A stretch of 64,000 bases of DNA from Kappaphycus alvarezii (taxonomy: Eukaryota > Rhodophyta > Florideophyceae > Gigartinales > Solieriaceae), in contig NADL03000675.1 of the NCBI GenBank assembly GCA_002205965.3, positions 186,001-250,000 of the forward strand. Reading direction: 5' to 3'. Made by a program: the position numbers and the translations under genes. The stretch's first letter is position 1, and each line of letters begins with the position of its first letter. Below are positions 46,413 through 56,999 of this stretch, piece after piece. Below the pieces are notes generated by a model that saw only the letters and a list, made by a program, of their open reading frames with translations, was not told the DNA's origin and did not search any database.

Positions 46413-46757
46413 CTACGCTTGCTCGTAGACTAGTCGACATTCTTGCCACCACACGTCACCACTGGATCCTGGAATTTTGTCCTGGTATTTGTGCATTAAA
46501 TCTTCCCACTCCTTTACACCCTCCATTTCGGCATACCGCGACATGGCAACTTCAAACGGTTCCTCTCCTATATATTCAGCATAGTAGAACAGACGTTCGC
46601 CCCAGTTCCAGAGCGAAAGGTTGCGGATGCCGACAGTCCGCAGGGCAGCCTGAATGTGAGGACGAGGATTGGCATGGTGTTTGATGTACTCCTCTAACAG
46701 CTCGGGCTTTATATTGAGTGTCATCGCAATCTTCCTTGGCTCAGATTGTGTCGTCAT
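46413..46757 (-). CDS. L-rhamnose mutarotase-like protein (RhaM/DUF718)
   Basis: This 114-residue single-domain protein has the alpha/beta-barrel RhaM pattern: IAMTLNIKPELLEEYIKHHA, then PHIQAALRTVGIRNLSLWNW, then LFYYAEYIGEEPFEVAMSRY, with a C-terminal Trp-rich tail (DVWWQECRLVYE). RhaM proteins interconvert alpha and beta anomers of L-rhamnose. The H-H pair near residues 27-28 aligns with the catalytic His region, but the usual following WPE-type residues read PRP, so the substrate may differ. The chosen start is the first ATG (46757); the frame remains open to 46790 without another ATG. It is convergent with the LON-domain gene. Confidence 0.8.
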   Translation of the reverse strand: MTTQSEPRKIAMTLNIKPELLEEYIKHHANPRPHIQAALRTVGIRNLSLWNWGERLFYYAEYIGEEPFEVAMSRYAEMEGVKEWEDLMHKYQDKIPGSSGDVWWQECRLVYEQA

Positions 46758-46799
46758 GATGTGAACGAGATCAGGTAGCGGGTCTGCCAAAGGGAATCG

Positions 46800-47600
46800 A
46801 TCTCCGTCATTCGGATACCATTTTCAATACTGCCCCCATTGCAGCCCTTGAAATGCAACGATTTAGCATTTTTACAACAGTGACATTTTTAATTCAAACT
46901 GTGTGCGTTACAGTGCGGTACCATTGTTGCAACGACAAGTGTGAAACGTTAAGGCACCATTAATGTGATTCATTTAATTTTATTGAAGGAAGTTCGTCGA
47001 ACTATATCATACGAGGGATTCCTGGTTACTCAATGTTGAGAGACCCTTGCTATGACACGGCATGCGAGCGAGTAGGGCGGTAGCAACACTGGACCAGATG
47101 GTACTGTAGCTTAGACGCTGCAAAGCTTGTCTCTTGACATGATTGAACCGGCACGCAGAACGAAACGTAATATGTCTAGCGCAATCTTTAACAACTTCCC
47201 GCGAACGGATGAACAGAGCACCGAGTATATCAGAGGCTAATTGGACACAGTGCCAATGGACATGTGGGGCCGGATCCATGTCAGCGTGCAGGAGGAGCGC
47301 GTCACTGACAATGGGGCCATGAGACCGATGTTTGGCGCCATCGGCGAGTTCAATATCACCAGCACACTTCCTCGCTGCATAGCGCATTAACGTCTCCAGG
47401 TCAAACTGGGCCGGACATCGTCATGGACGACCATATGACACTACTGAGCCGCGAGTGAATGCGCCGATAAATCACACCGTAAGAAGTATCGTCTTGGCGA
47501 GCATTACCGGGGGAATTTTTGGGTTATTTTAACGCATAGAAGATGTGGTCGGTTATATCCACGGGGGTAAATTGAGGGAGTACTGGGGTAGTTTACTTCG
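46800..47600. other. Intergenic; one unrecognised minus-strand frame
   Basis: The frame 47007-47387 (-) has 126 codons with scattered His, Cys and Arg and no recognisable domain; I do not call it a gene. The segment 47520-47560 resembles 5985-6030. Confidence 0.3.
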
Positions 47601-47689
47601 TCGTGAGACACTTCTAGCGAGGGGAATTTAAATTCGCCCTGCAGTTAAGAGAAAGAGAGAAAATGAGACCTGTATTTAAAGATGTACAG

Positions 47690-47850
47690 TAAGTGGGCCT
47701 GCTAAACAGACACAACCCGGCGAGGGCTTCCCCGATGCCTATTCCAACAAAGAGGACGGAAGAAAATTGCCCCAATGAAATCTCCGCAAGCCGAGAAAAC
47801 AACGGGTTGAAAAACTCCCGTTGTAAGCGATGTACTGTACTTACAGAAAA
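47690..47850 (+). repeat. Dispersed repeat family R1, copy 3
   Basis: This is the best-preserved copy of the repeat also seen, in opposite orientation, at 6115-6240 and 2575-2690. The plus strand reads PTKRTEENCPNEISASRENN then LKNSRCKRC, with a Cys-rich end. The copy lies directly upstream of the piggyBac-like fragment on the same strand and could be part of that gene. Confidence 0.5.
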
Positions 47851-47939
47851 CGAAAACGACAGCGACGAATTCTCGAAATGAGCAATCTTGAGTAATACCA
47901 ACAGGGCGGCAACAGCTGAGGCCCGGCCCCGCGCCTGCT

Positions 47940-48560
47940 GTGACGAAAACGGCACTAGAGAAATCTGTTGCCGATATCGAGCTACGAAGTCGTTACTATT
48001 CAGAAGAAGAACTTCAAGAAGCCAATAGGATGGCTGGAGTGAGAGAAGCATGGCAACAAGTGCACAGTAAAACTTGGACCAATCGGGAGGAAGTATTTCC
48101 TGTGGATGGATCATCGCTACATCGGCCACAGAAAGTAATTTGTCTAACAGGAGAAAATCACATTCAAGATTATACTAAGAATGAGAAGACCTCGTATGAT
48201 TTTTCCTTTGTATGTTCCCATGAACCAATTTTCTAAAATTGCTGAACTTACAATCAGGAAGCTCGCTAATGGTGCTTATATGCCTGCAACGGATGGTGAA
48301 ATTCTAAAGTTTCTCGGAATTTCCATACTTCGATGTAGATTCGAGCTCACGAGCGGAAGGTCACTTTGACGTACGCAATCTACATCCAAATATTTTGAAT
48401 TGGAAATGTTTGGAATAATAATTTGAAGGAACCTTTTCGAATCACTGGGAGATGAGGGAAAATTCGAGAATTTAGGACTCTCGCAATCAGCGTAGAAAGA
48501 GTTCCAAAAAGATACTGATTTACTCAAAAAATTAAACTGCAAACAACGGATCACCCGTAC
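47940..48560 (+). pseudogene. PiggyBac-like transposase fragment
   Basis: After an acidic, helical segment (IELRSRYYSEEELQEANRMA), the frame at 48181-48369 reads VPMNQFSKIAELTIRKLANG, then DGEILKFLGISILRCRFEL. The block E-I-x-K-F-x-G-I, followed by a basic/Ser stretch, resembles the start of the piggyBac (DDE_Tnp_1_7) domain. The catalytic part is not visible and the remainder up to the Harbinger gene is closed, so this is a 5' fragment. The family call is tentative. Confidence 0.35.
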
Positions 48561-49468
48561 GGAGCATGAAGGCCGTTACACGAGCCACTGTGTGAAATAC
48601 AGTACCATGATGAACCACTTTGTGCCGAAAAATAGAGCGCACTGAATTAAAATTCTTGATTCTTTCGTTCACAGTTTCATGACGTGCCCTCAGAAGGGAG
48701 TGTAAATCCTTTTTGAATTGACACACAGTGCTTGGAGTAATACAGAGTGCATGGGTATGTCCGTTATCAGCAATACCATGCTCATTGCTGTTCAAATGAA
48801 AAAGCATTTTTTGTTTAAAAATTCGTAGATCAGGATACGAACCGCAAGGAAAAGATCCATTACACCAGACAATATCACCACTTTTCACAGACAATGCAAT
48901 CTCATAACGAAAACCTGCACCATGGAACTTATGAGAAAACAACTTTGATTCGAAAGGGCTTGGCTCATTGATGGGGCAATCTGTTCCGTCGACAGAACAG
49001 GCAACGCTATCCCACAAATTGTTCGAATTAAAACGGGATTCCCACGAAATCTGCTACAAATGTTAGTAAATAATTAGAGACCTAGCCCTACCAAAACCAA
49101 AGTAAAAATAAACCTATCACTGGGAGAATCGAAACCTTCTCTATGAAATGCCAAGACCATTTCCTAAAAGTATTTTCATCAGAGTTCCAAATTAGCGCGC
49201 TGACTGCCTCCGTGCTGTAATTTTTCAAAAAATAAAAACAACACAGTAGATGAACCGGTAGGGCCTTTTTTGACAACGACGGAATTAGCATATTCCATAC
49301 TATAGATGAACCCTCAGCCGATACCCCGAAAATTGCCCTAAATCTCCTCCCCCTACTGTTCCAAGTCCCTCGCCCATTGAAAAAAATGATCCCGCGGTTT
49401 GAGTGAAAACGGCCGGGGTTGCCGTGACCATGGTGGACAGCAGTGAAGTGGGACGACATAGCTCGCAT
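48532..49468 (-). CDS. Harbinger-type transposase with one intron, apparently intact
   Basis: Exon 1 runs 49468-49121 and exon 2 49053-48532. The intron 49054-49120 (67 nt) starts GTGATAG and ends TTTGTAG, and the join is in frame (VSILP then QISWESRF). The product of about 289 residues has GRRFRAIFGVSAEGSSIVWN, an N-terminal helical block. It then has VACSVDGTDCPINEPSPFES with the first Asp, FSHKFHGAGFRYEIALSV, VWCNGSFPCGSYPDLRIFKQ, GIADNGHTH with the second Asp, and RARHETVNERIKNFNSVRSI with the Glu. A DDE triad is therefore present. Cut-and-paste transposition is expected for this family. The exact start is uncertain: Met at 49468 is the first in this frame, and 49459 is also Met. It is head-to-head with the gene at 50408. 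Confidence 0.7.
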
Positions 49469-49489
49469 CCCACTTCACTGCTCACCCAC

Positions 49490-50405
49490 CACTAATTAAC
49501 AGCATAACTAGTTACCCTGTCATGCCCAATAAAAAATGAACGGTTAAAGTACAGGAAAGGAGTGACTGCAAGACAGTACAAAAATTCGTAAATAGATTCC
49601 TATTTTCGAAATATAGAAACATGTTAAATATTAAAAAGTCCAGTACATAAAATGATTAAACTTTTACATTCCGAAGTACAGCCATGCACATCACTGTTTA
49701 CAGACGGACCTTAATCTGAGGTAACTATTGAGTTCGTATATTTGAATTCGAACTTAAAATTAGTCTTACTTTTAGGTCGCCGATATTTATTCCAAAGTTT
49801 AAAGTATTATCCCAGAAACGGTCCAAATCTTACTTCTCTGCTGCATTGTCTACAAAGATTCGGAAATTTCAGTAAAATTATGAATTTTTTTGATTAAATT
49901 TAGGGATGGTGCTAATGCCATAAACTACCGATTTTGTATAAAGAATCGATACTTTTCAAAATGAGGTCGCCGAACTACAGCGATTCGAATAATTAATTTT
50001 TTTTAACTCGAACTTTGATATTTAGAGATCTTGTTTACAGTAATTCGGGATCGAATACCGGATTAGGATCAACATACTTTTAAATTCGGATGCAGAAGTT
50101 ATCTATAAATTCCTGAGTTCCATACTAGAACTTAGAAGTGGCTGTCGTGATGAGCGTGTCTGAGCATAACTAATGTTACCTTGTTGTGGAAGATAGTACT
50201 GGACGCCAACGTAACAGTACGCACATGAATTAAAATTCTTTATCCAAATACTTAATGAAATAAGTAATAGGTTGAGGACCATAAGTATTTCAGACATGCC
50301 TTTCCACTGTAAAACTTTACATTACCTAATGAAGATGGCTATAATACTGGCATTCTCATGATGGCCGACAGGTTCAATTATCACTTTAGGTTTGCCAATC
50401 TTCTA
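49490..50405. other. AT-rich divergent region inside the third Harbinger element
   Basis: There is no gene. It separates the transposase gene (-) from its probable partner gene (+) and so should hold both promoters. Confidence 0.4.
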
Positions 50406-50407
50406 CT

Positions 50408-51280
50408 TTGAGGATGCCTGAGAAACTAACCGAGTCCTCAAGGGCTGTCGTTCTTTTGAGGCGCAAGCTCGCATCTGGAGAAATCGCTCGAGACTCAAAC
50501 CCTAAGCAGATATGGGCGTCGGAGGCTGTTTTTATGAACCATAAGCTTGAAAACTTCAAAACGAAGCTTAACAAGCTCAAACAGGAGTATTATGGTGATA
50601 CTGATGTTGAGTGCCACTTTTACTTTTTACTTTTCTTTATCTTCTGGTGATTTACTAACCTTTTAATAGATGAGAGTATTGTTGGTTTGCACTATCGATG
50701 TACGTTGGATGAGCCCTCCTCGAAAAGGCGGAGGTTGTTTAATGAGGAAGATGAATCTGTGGAGTCGTCATAGGTGGAAGTTACTAAGAAAGAAAACACA
50801 TGTTCCTAGTTGTTTCAGCCTTTACATTTAATGTCTACTTGAACTGAACCCGATACGACAACTAGATGTGTCACTGTGGCTGTCCTGTTATCAAGTGGAG
50901 TCGGTGCGGGGGAATTTTTTGTACGGGTGTTGGAGGGCAGCAGGGATTTGGAAGTAACAGTATGTTGGCCAAAGCCTCTGTATGATCCTGCTGTAAAGCA
51001 CAGGAAGCGGCTTACAGACACTGATGGTAATGGTATAGAACGCTATCATCCTAGGTTTATTGGGTTTGAGCACGCTCTGAAATCTTTTCGCGACAGGTCG
51101 TTTGATAAGGTTGAATCATACTTCAGGCTCGCTCTTCCATTCGCTGTACAGACGCATATTTATGCGAGGTACAATTTAGGATGGAGGGATAGCTCAGCAC
51201 GAATTGTCTACATTGACTTGAAGGCAGTGCAGGAAAACTATTCATTTTTGCATGACGAGAACTCCTTTGAAATAAGTTAG
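50408..51280 (+). CDS. Probable second gene of the third Harbinger element (multi-exon)
   Basis: The first exon reads MRMPEKLTESSRAVVLLRRK, then LASGEIARDSNPKQIWASEA and LENFKTKLNKLKQEYYGDTD. A likely intron, GTGCCAC to TTAATAG (about 50612-50669), joins it to DESIVGLHYRCTLDEPSSKR and a basic/acidic tail ending at 50773. The frame from about 50843 to 51280 reads VAVLLSSGVGAGEFFVRVLE, then DLEVTVCWPKPLYDP, and ends with a Tyr/Phe-rich segment (SYFRLALPFAVQTHIY). It may be joined by a further intron. The first block resembles the small DNA-binding partner proteins of protist transposons, with a conserved L..GEI....PK.I....F......F...L pattern. Function is inferred from position, opposite an intact-looking transposase. 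Confidence 0.45.
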
Positions 51281-51289
51281 TGTTTCAAT

Positions 51290-54200
51290 TAAAATTTCAG
51301 GGTCAGCAAGCTTAACGTATGAGTTTAATCTGAACTTTCATATTAACGCTAACAGTGGGTCTTATGAAACCTCTTCATTATTCACATGATAAGACATTAA
51401 TTGATATTTACTGCCCCCCTTGGTCTCATGTGTTAACTTCGGCCGTTACACGGGAACTAAAAGCACTGACATGAAGACGGTCTCTATTCAGTGGGTTCGT
51501 CGACACCATAAAGTTGCAAAGGAGGTAAAATATTTTGCCATCGGAGATAATTTCCATGTATAAAAGCGTATTACGCTGGTTCGGAACGGGTGAACTATGT
51601 GTTTGAAGGACTACGGCTTTATGCTACGGCGAACCGTAAGACCGAAAAATGGAGGTGAAATCAAGACTACATGCTGCGGCGCTAATGACACTGTACTAAA
51701 TTTGGAGATTTTTTTCATCGCTTGATAGAAGCAATCGGCATTATGATCCTAATTTTACTCATTGGACTTCTTTTTTCCTCCACTTTACAGAGCCTTGATT
51801 TAATTCGAAAAAATCGTTTGTGAAGACTTTACATTCGCATCTGTGGTCACAGCAAATGGGATTTTCGAGAATGAAATGAGCCTTAAAGATGTAGTCTGTA
51901 ATTCAAAAGACAGTTTCTTATGCCATTTATCTCTGGACTGGAACTTTTTGGGGGCGAAGATCATATTTTCTGGTAATTAAAAGCATGGAAATCCATCAAT
52001 TTATGATGACTTTACTGTATGGACAGAGACCGAAGATATTTTTTAGTACATATGGTAAAACATTTCCGTCATAGCATCTCAAGATATCTTGTTATAGATC
52101 TGTTCGCTGAAACAGTGTTTGTGGAAATGGAAAATCCAGTTCCAGAGTTTTTCAGTATATATATAAAGAGAGCTTCCAGATTTACAGGCATTACAGATGA
52201 GTACAGGATGATCTTGAAGCAGAGAAGAAATTCGGAGCCAATGATTTGTTGCAAATTTGTATGTTTGACCCATGGATGCTATACAAGGGCTTAATGGATA
52301 CAAGAAATTGCAAGTCTCAAACAGATTTTTTTTGGAAAACTTCATCAACAAATCATTTGGTGCTCTTGGCCTCCACAGATATGACGTTGACGCTCCGGAG
52401 CACTATATTCCCTCAGTAACCTTTGGAACTAGAATTAACTTGGTGCTAACAGTGACAAGGAGCAAAGGAGCTAATGGGGTGCCGAATAAATCGGCGTTTC
52501 CAAGAAGATAAAATTTTGGAAATCGGACACTAAGTACAAATTTATCTGCTCTGAGTGCTTATTGCTGAACAAAGAGACTTAGATGTGTCATTCAGAGTCA
52601 GGACGTAACTGATTTCAAAATAACTTACGCGATGTCCACTTTTGTCATAATTATATTATGCTTTATAATACTCTTTAGTATTCTTAAATTGTTCCAGCTT
52701 ATATTTTTGTAGACCGAATGGCCAATTATGAAAATAATTGAGTCTTTGACTATAGTTGCCTACATTTATGATTTGCGTCGTTCGACTTGTGGAATTAGTA
52801 CACGTACATATGACGTTATTACTCTTTATGAGTCATCGGTGAATTACCCATTCTGTTTATCTTCAGGTAGGTGCGCCAAGGCAAAATGAGGTAACAGCTG
52901 TCACAGAAATGTCGAATCCCCGAAGGAAGTTTTTTATGCCCTGATGAGCGCAGCGAGTCGGACACACGACTATTTTTTCCATTATATATTTGAGGCCTAT
53001 TACACCACACAGGTTGTTGTGAAGGAGGATGAAACTAGTTCTTTTAAGGTCAGAGGATGTCAATTTTCAAGGGTTCAGCGCACCATTATATTTTTAATTG
53101 TAAAGAACAACTATTTGTACTCGTATGAGTTCATTTGCTCTTCTTTTGGACACTGGTTTGGGCGAATGTAAATATTCGCTGCAACAGTTGGCTGGGTCCA
53201 AAAAATTATAGAAATTATGTACGTTGCCTTTTTGGTTTGGATATAGAAGGTACCCAAATCAAACGCAGTAGAATATGAATAACCTCAGCGTTAACTTGAG
53301 AGCCTGATAATTTGTTTGCATGTAAAATGCTGACGAGATTTGACTACTCTACAAACTTTTTTACAAAGATGCACACGCATTTCTACTTACGAGAAAAGGT
53401 TATTACTTGTGAGAACGGTGGTCAGAAATCTTTTCATTCTCTGAACTCGTGTGTTGGTGAAGGGCATTAGTAATGCAGTAAAAACTTGATACTAGGATAT
53501 TTTTTAAAGAATAAACTAGGATATAGGGACAAAAAGTGCTCTGACAAGCACGGGGAAGGAGATTACAGCCCATATATGAGTAGTCAGAGGACATCAGAGC
53601 TTGCAATACAGGTGAAAATTTTCGTCACGCTTGAATAAGAACGGAGCGCATATGATTCTTTGTATAGGGGCCCACTTGGCTACAAAACGAGGGAGTATTC
53701 TGTAGCGATTTTAAGGAACTTTGAATTTCATTTTTTCTTCATTATTCCTCTGTGCGATCTACTTACATTATATTCTCTAGCTAACTTCTACGTCAAAGCT
53801 TTTTCAACTTGATCCTCAAATCACAGACGGGTATGACGGGTGGTTTGCAGGTGTTGTGAAGAAGTGAAGTCATTGAGCTGTAGTTGGACCATTACCATTC
53901 TTCCCACCAATTTAACACTCCAAACAGCAACATGATATTACTGTGGAAGAAAAATTCCTCCGCAGCAAAAATACACCGCGTATGATGGTAGCAGAGATGT
54001 AGAGAGTTTTTCTTCTTCTACGACAACGTAAAGGTGGCTGGGAAGAACAATGTGTAGAAGGATTTATCGCTCTTCGGACATATAGATAACTCCGCGTTTA
54101 AGTTATATAACGAGACATTCACAGCTCAGAAAGAGCTATCCGAAGATGCTAGAAACTAATCCGTTGTCAAGGAGAAGTTTGTCGAAAAATTCGTCAGGGA

Positions 54201-54400
54201 GGAAGAGTCTAACACATTTTCCGTCAAGCGTTGGAAATATGCTTCTCGATCGAAGAAATACCAGAATCCTTGAATAAATTTGAGTGATTGTATGGGAACG
54301 CTAGTTGGGATTGAATCTCAAGATTTTTACTTCTTAGGACTGCTACTTGCCAACATGAACAGTTGCAACAATTCTTTAAAAATTCGAGATCCGAAGAGCT
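51290..54400. other. AT-rich stretch, no recognised gene
   Basis: More than 3 kb are AT-rich. Plus-strand frames at 52019-52294, 52272-52511 and 52944-53171 are mildly protein-like (for example VEMENPVPEFFSIYIKRASR) but no family is recognised and no splice pattern joins them convincingly. They could be remains of a further decayed element. The stretch ends at the outer edge of the long LTR. Confidence 0.3.
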
Positions 54401-54948
54401 TGATAGGGGTAAATCGTCGGGAGAAGAGATATTCAGAACCAACCACCCCAAGAAGGAGGTGTTGCAAGCGACAAAAGTGCTACCGTGGTATAGTTGAACG
54501 AACAAAAAGGAGTGTATAGGGAAGACAGTTGAATGGGCTACAAGAAAGTATGGAAGGGGCAGGGTCTACTACCTATGCTTTAGTGACTAGGGTAAAATAA
54601 ATGCTTCTTGGGTCTGAAGTTGACTCTCAACTTCCTAACTATTTGGGACTGAGCTTGAAGCTGTCTGCCAACTTGCTTGACCTCTCCATGAGGAAGCGGT
54701 TTACTCAGCTTATATAGACTTTTGGCTACCCCAAAGTCCGAACAAAACTACAGAAGGTACCAGGAAATACGCAGAAGAAATTTGTGCGGATGACATACTC
54801 TAAACAGAAGATACTTAAGAAACTAACAATCAATGAGGTCCTCTTATTTCCCATTCTCTAAATCAGATCCAAACAACTCCTCTAAAATATCCATGATGTC
54901 CAAGCAGTCCCCACAAATATCTGCGAATGGCTCACAGCTCTCTATTCT

Positions 54949-55541
54949 CTACTGGGAGATATCTAAACTACTAAAGATATCTCCATCCGGTTCCAGCGTC
55001 GGCACCACTTGATCCATACTCTCCAGTCCAGGCCCCACCAGTACAACACTTTCCATGCCCCCATTTCCCTCATCCAACTCGTCCTCGTCCTCGTCATCCT
55101 TCTCTTCCTCCTCTTCAACCTCATCCTCATCCTCATCCTCCTCTTCAACCTCATCCTCAACCTCATCCTCCTCTTCAACCTCATCCTCCCCGTCCTCCTC
55201 GTTATTAACCTCATAGACCAATCCCGGGGCTATCCACTCCTCAAAGGTCTCCCCAGCTCCCTTCTCGATGTCCCACTCCCGCCCTTACCTACCTCCTCCG
55301 CCTCATCCTCGATAAAGAGGCGACGCACGAATTCGATGAACTTTTTCTTGGTTTGCCGGCGCAGGTAGTCCTCGCGGTCAGGAGGTCCGAAAGGGAGTAG
55401 GGGAATAGAGTTTAGGGGCGGGGATGGCGATTTTTGGAAATGATTTTCGAGGGGCGTAGATTGGTCATTTTGGTAGGTTTGGGGGAATGGGAGGTAATGG
55501 AGGGTGTTTCGGGTGTGTGGGGGGAGATGTGTGATTAGCAA
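54949..55541 (-). other. LTR-internal open frames: acidic protein and a basic/Pro-rich frame
   Basis: Inside the long LTR the minus strand has a Pro-rich frame that contains TKKKFIEFVRRLFIEDEAEE (about 55541-55230). It is followed by an Asp/Glu-rich frame ending VVPTLEPDGDIFSSLDIS (about 55221-54949). Both recur in the other LTR copy in altered form. They belong to the element; their function is unknown. Confidence 0.45.
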
Positions 55542-55964
55542 AATGATCGGGACGTTTAAAACTTGGAATAAAGGGGTTTAAATAGGCTCCCGGGGCAGGT
55601 TCTATAGATTAGGAATAGGTAAAACAAATCTGCTAGGGATTTTTGTAGTAGTGCATTTGCGCCCTTTTTCTCAAAAAAACGAATTTGGAGGAGGAGGTAA
55701 GCAAAAAGGGAAAAAGAACTTGATTCGGGATCGATTCAGAGGGTAGATACAGTATAAAAATATCTAGATAAAATGGAAGTAAATTTGGAGAGGACCGCGG
55801 TAATGATAAGCGAGGTTCAGGGAGGACGAGGAAGGACCGGAACTATAAGCAAATTTGGACAAGGAGAGGTAGTACAGTAAACTATAGGCCTGTAGATGAC
55901 GGCGACAAAAAAAAATCTGCGCCTGACACCCCCGTGGACTTAGGTCGAACGTCCCGTCTCGTTC

Positions 55965-56909
55965 TCAATGCTCTTGTTGTTCTTGTGGGAGTTCTATCCA
56001 TTCATCAGGGAGAGTATAGGGTTCACTATAAGGATATGGTAGTAGCTCATTTCCAATATGATGAGAGAGTTTGTACCGTGCGATGACCGGCTCATCTCCT
56101 TGGTCAAGAGTTTCGTAGATTCGGCGTATGGTTTCATAGTGTTCTCTAATGAGCTCCTCCCGTTTCACTTCTCCAAACCTTCAAAATGTGAGGTAATAAA
56201 CGTAGTATGCAAACTTTTCTGGCAACGGGTCCAGAAACGGGTATCTGAAGGAGAAAAAAACTCGCAACATAAGGACTGAGTCTTCACGAGTAAGGTGCGC
56301 CCCGTGAATGGTCTGGAAGCACATGCAAATACTAATTGCAAAAAAGGAAATTACTTCTGCTTCTCGAGGGTCCTCTGTCATTTCGCGAAGCTAACGTCTA
56401 ATTGGTAGCCGTCCAATAATTAAGGATGCATAGTTTCCCCCTGGGAGACTAGGCGGTGTTTGAGGCGATCTTCTCGGCGATCTTCCTCGCTGCTCCCGAC
56501 GCCTTGCCCTCTTCTATGATCCGCCCCGATCACTTGATGGTCCAGCTCGTATCATCATCACGGCCTCGGGAGGATCCTGGTCTTCGGTTGAGGTTGTGTT
56601 TCTGAGCGGAGCAACGTAAGGTTCCCATAGAGGATACGGGACCAGTCGATATTCCATATCAGGGGGCAAGCTGTAACCTCTCAGTCGCACATCTTGGTTG
56701 TTCTTAAGAAATACGTAAACCGGACGGATAATGTTCAGATATGTTTGCGACAAGTCTCCGATAGCTACCATTCCATACCTTCCTATAGAGTAATGATATA
56801 TGACTTCCACAAACTCTGGACCTGCTTCCGTGAACCTTCCGTTTTGGAATGAGAATAGAATTCTGATCAATAGTCGGAAATCTTCTTGAGGTAGCAATGG
56901 TCCGTTCAA
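55965..56909 (-). other. LTR-internal pair of related open frames
   Basis: Two adjacent minus-strand frames encode related proteins of about 130-140 residues. The first (56909-56514) has QEDFRLLIRILFSF, YHYSIGRYGMVAI and LVPYPLWEPYVAP. The second (about 56381-55965; also 63899-63483 in the other LTR, where it is one open frame of 138 residues) has REDSVLMLRVFFSF, VYYLTFGRFGEV and LLPYPYSEPYTLP. They share the order ED..L..R..FSF, YY...GR.G, and PYP..EPY..P, so they look like a tandem duplication of one domain. I know no family with this pattern. Confidence 0.6.
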
Positions 56910-56999
56910 CGTACGAAAACATAGGCATATATTAATGTAGAAATGGACGACTACGTGGAGTTCGTAGTAGTCACGCGTAATCGAGATGATCCATTACCA

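Larger units (their letters stand above)
54401..56999 (-). repeat. 3' LTR (about 2.6 kb) of a minus-strand Ty3-type element
   Basis: This segment is repeated from 61972 to beyond the window end. On the minus strand it starts TGGTAATGG just after a polypurine tract (rc of 57000-57016) and ends CCCCTATCA, giving TG...CA termini. Its length of about 2599 bp is large for an LTR. It contains an acidic low-complexity coding tract (CCTCAT/CCTCTT repeats at about 55077-55200) and several minus-strand open frames. The two copies differ by a few percent over the compared parts, so the insertion is fairly young. Confidence 0.85.

Noticed and set aside
47007-47387. 126-codon minus-strand frame as a host gene
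   Set aside because: No family pattern, scattered Cys/His without regular spacing, and no supporting context.
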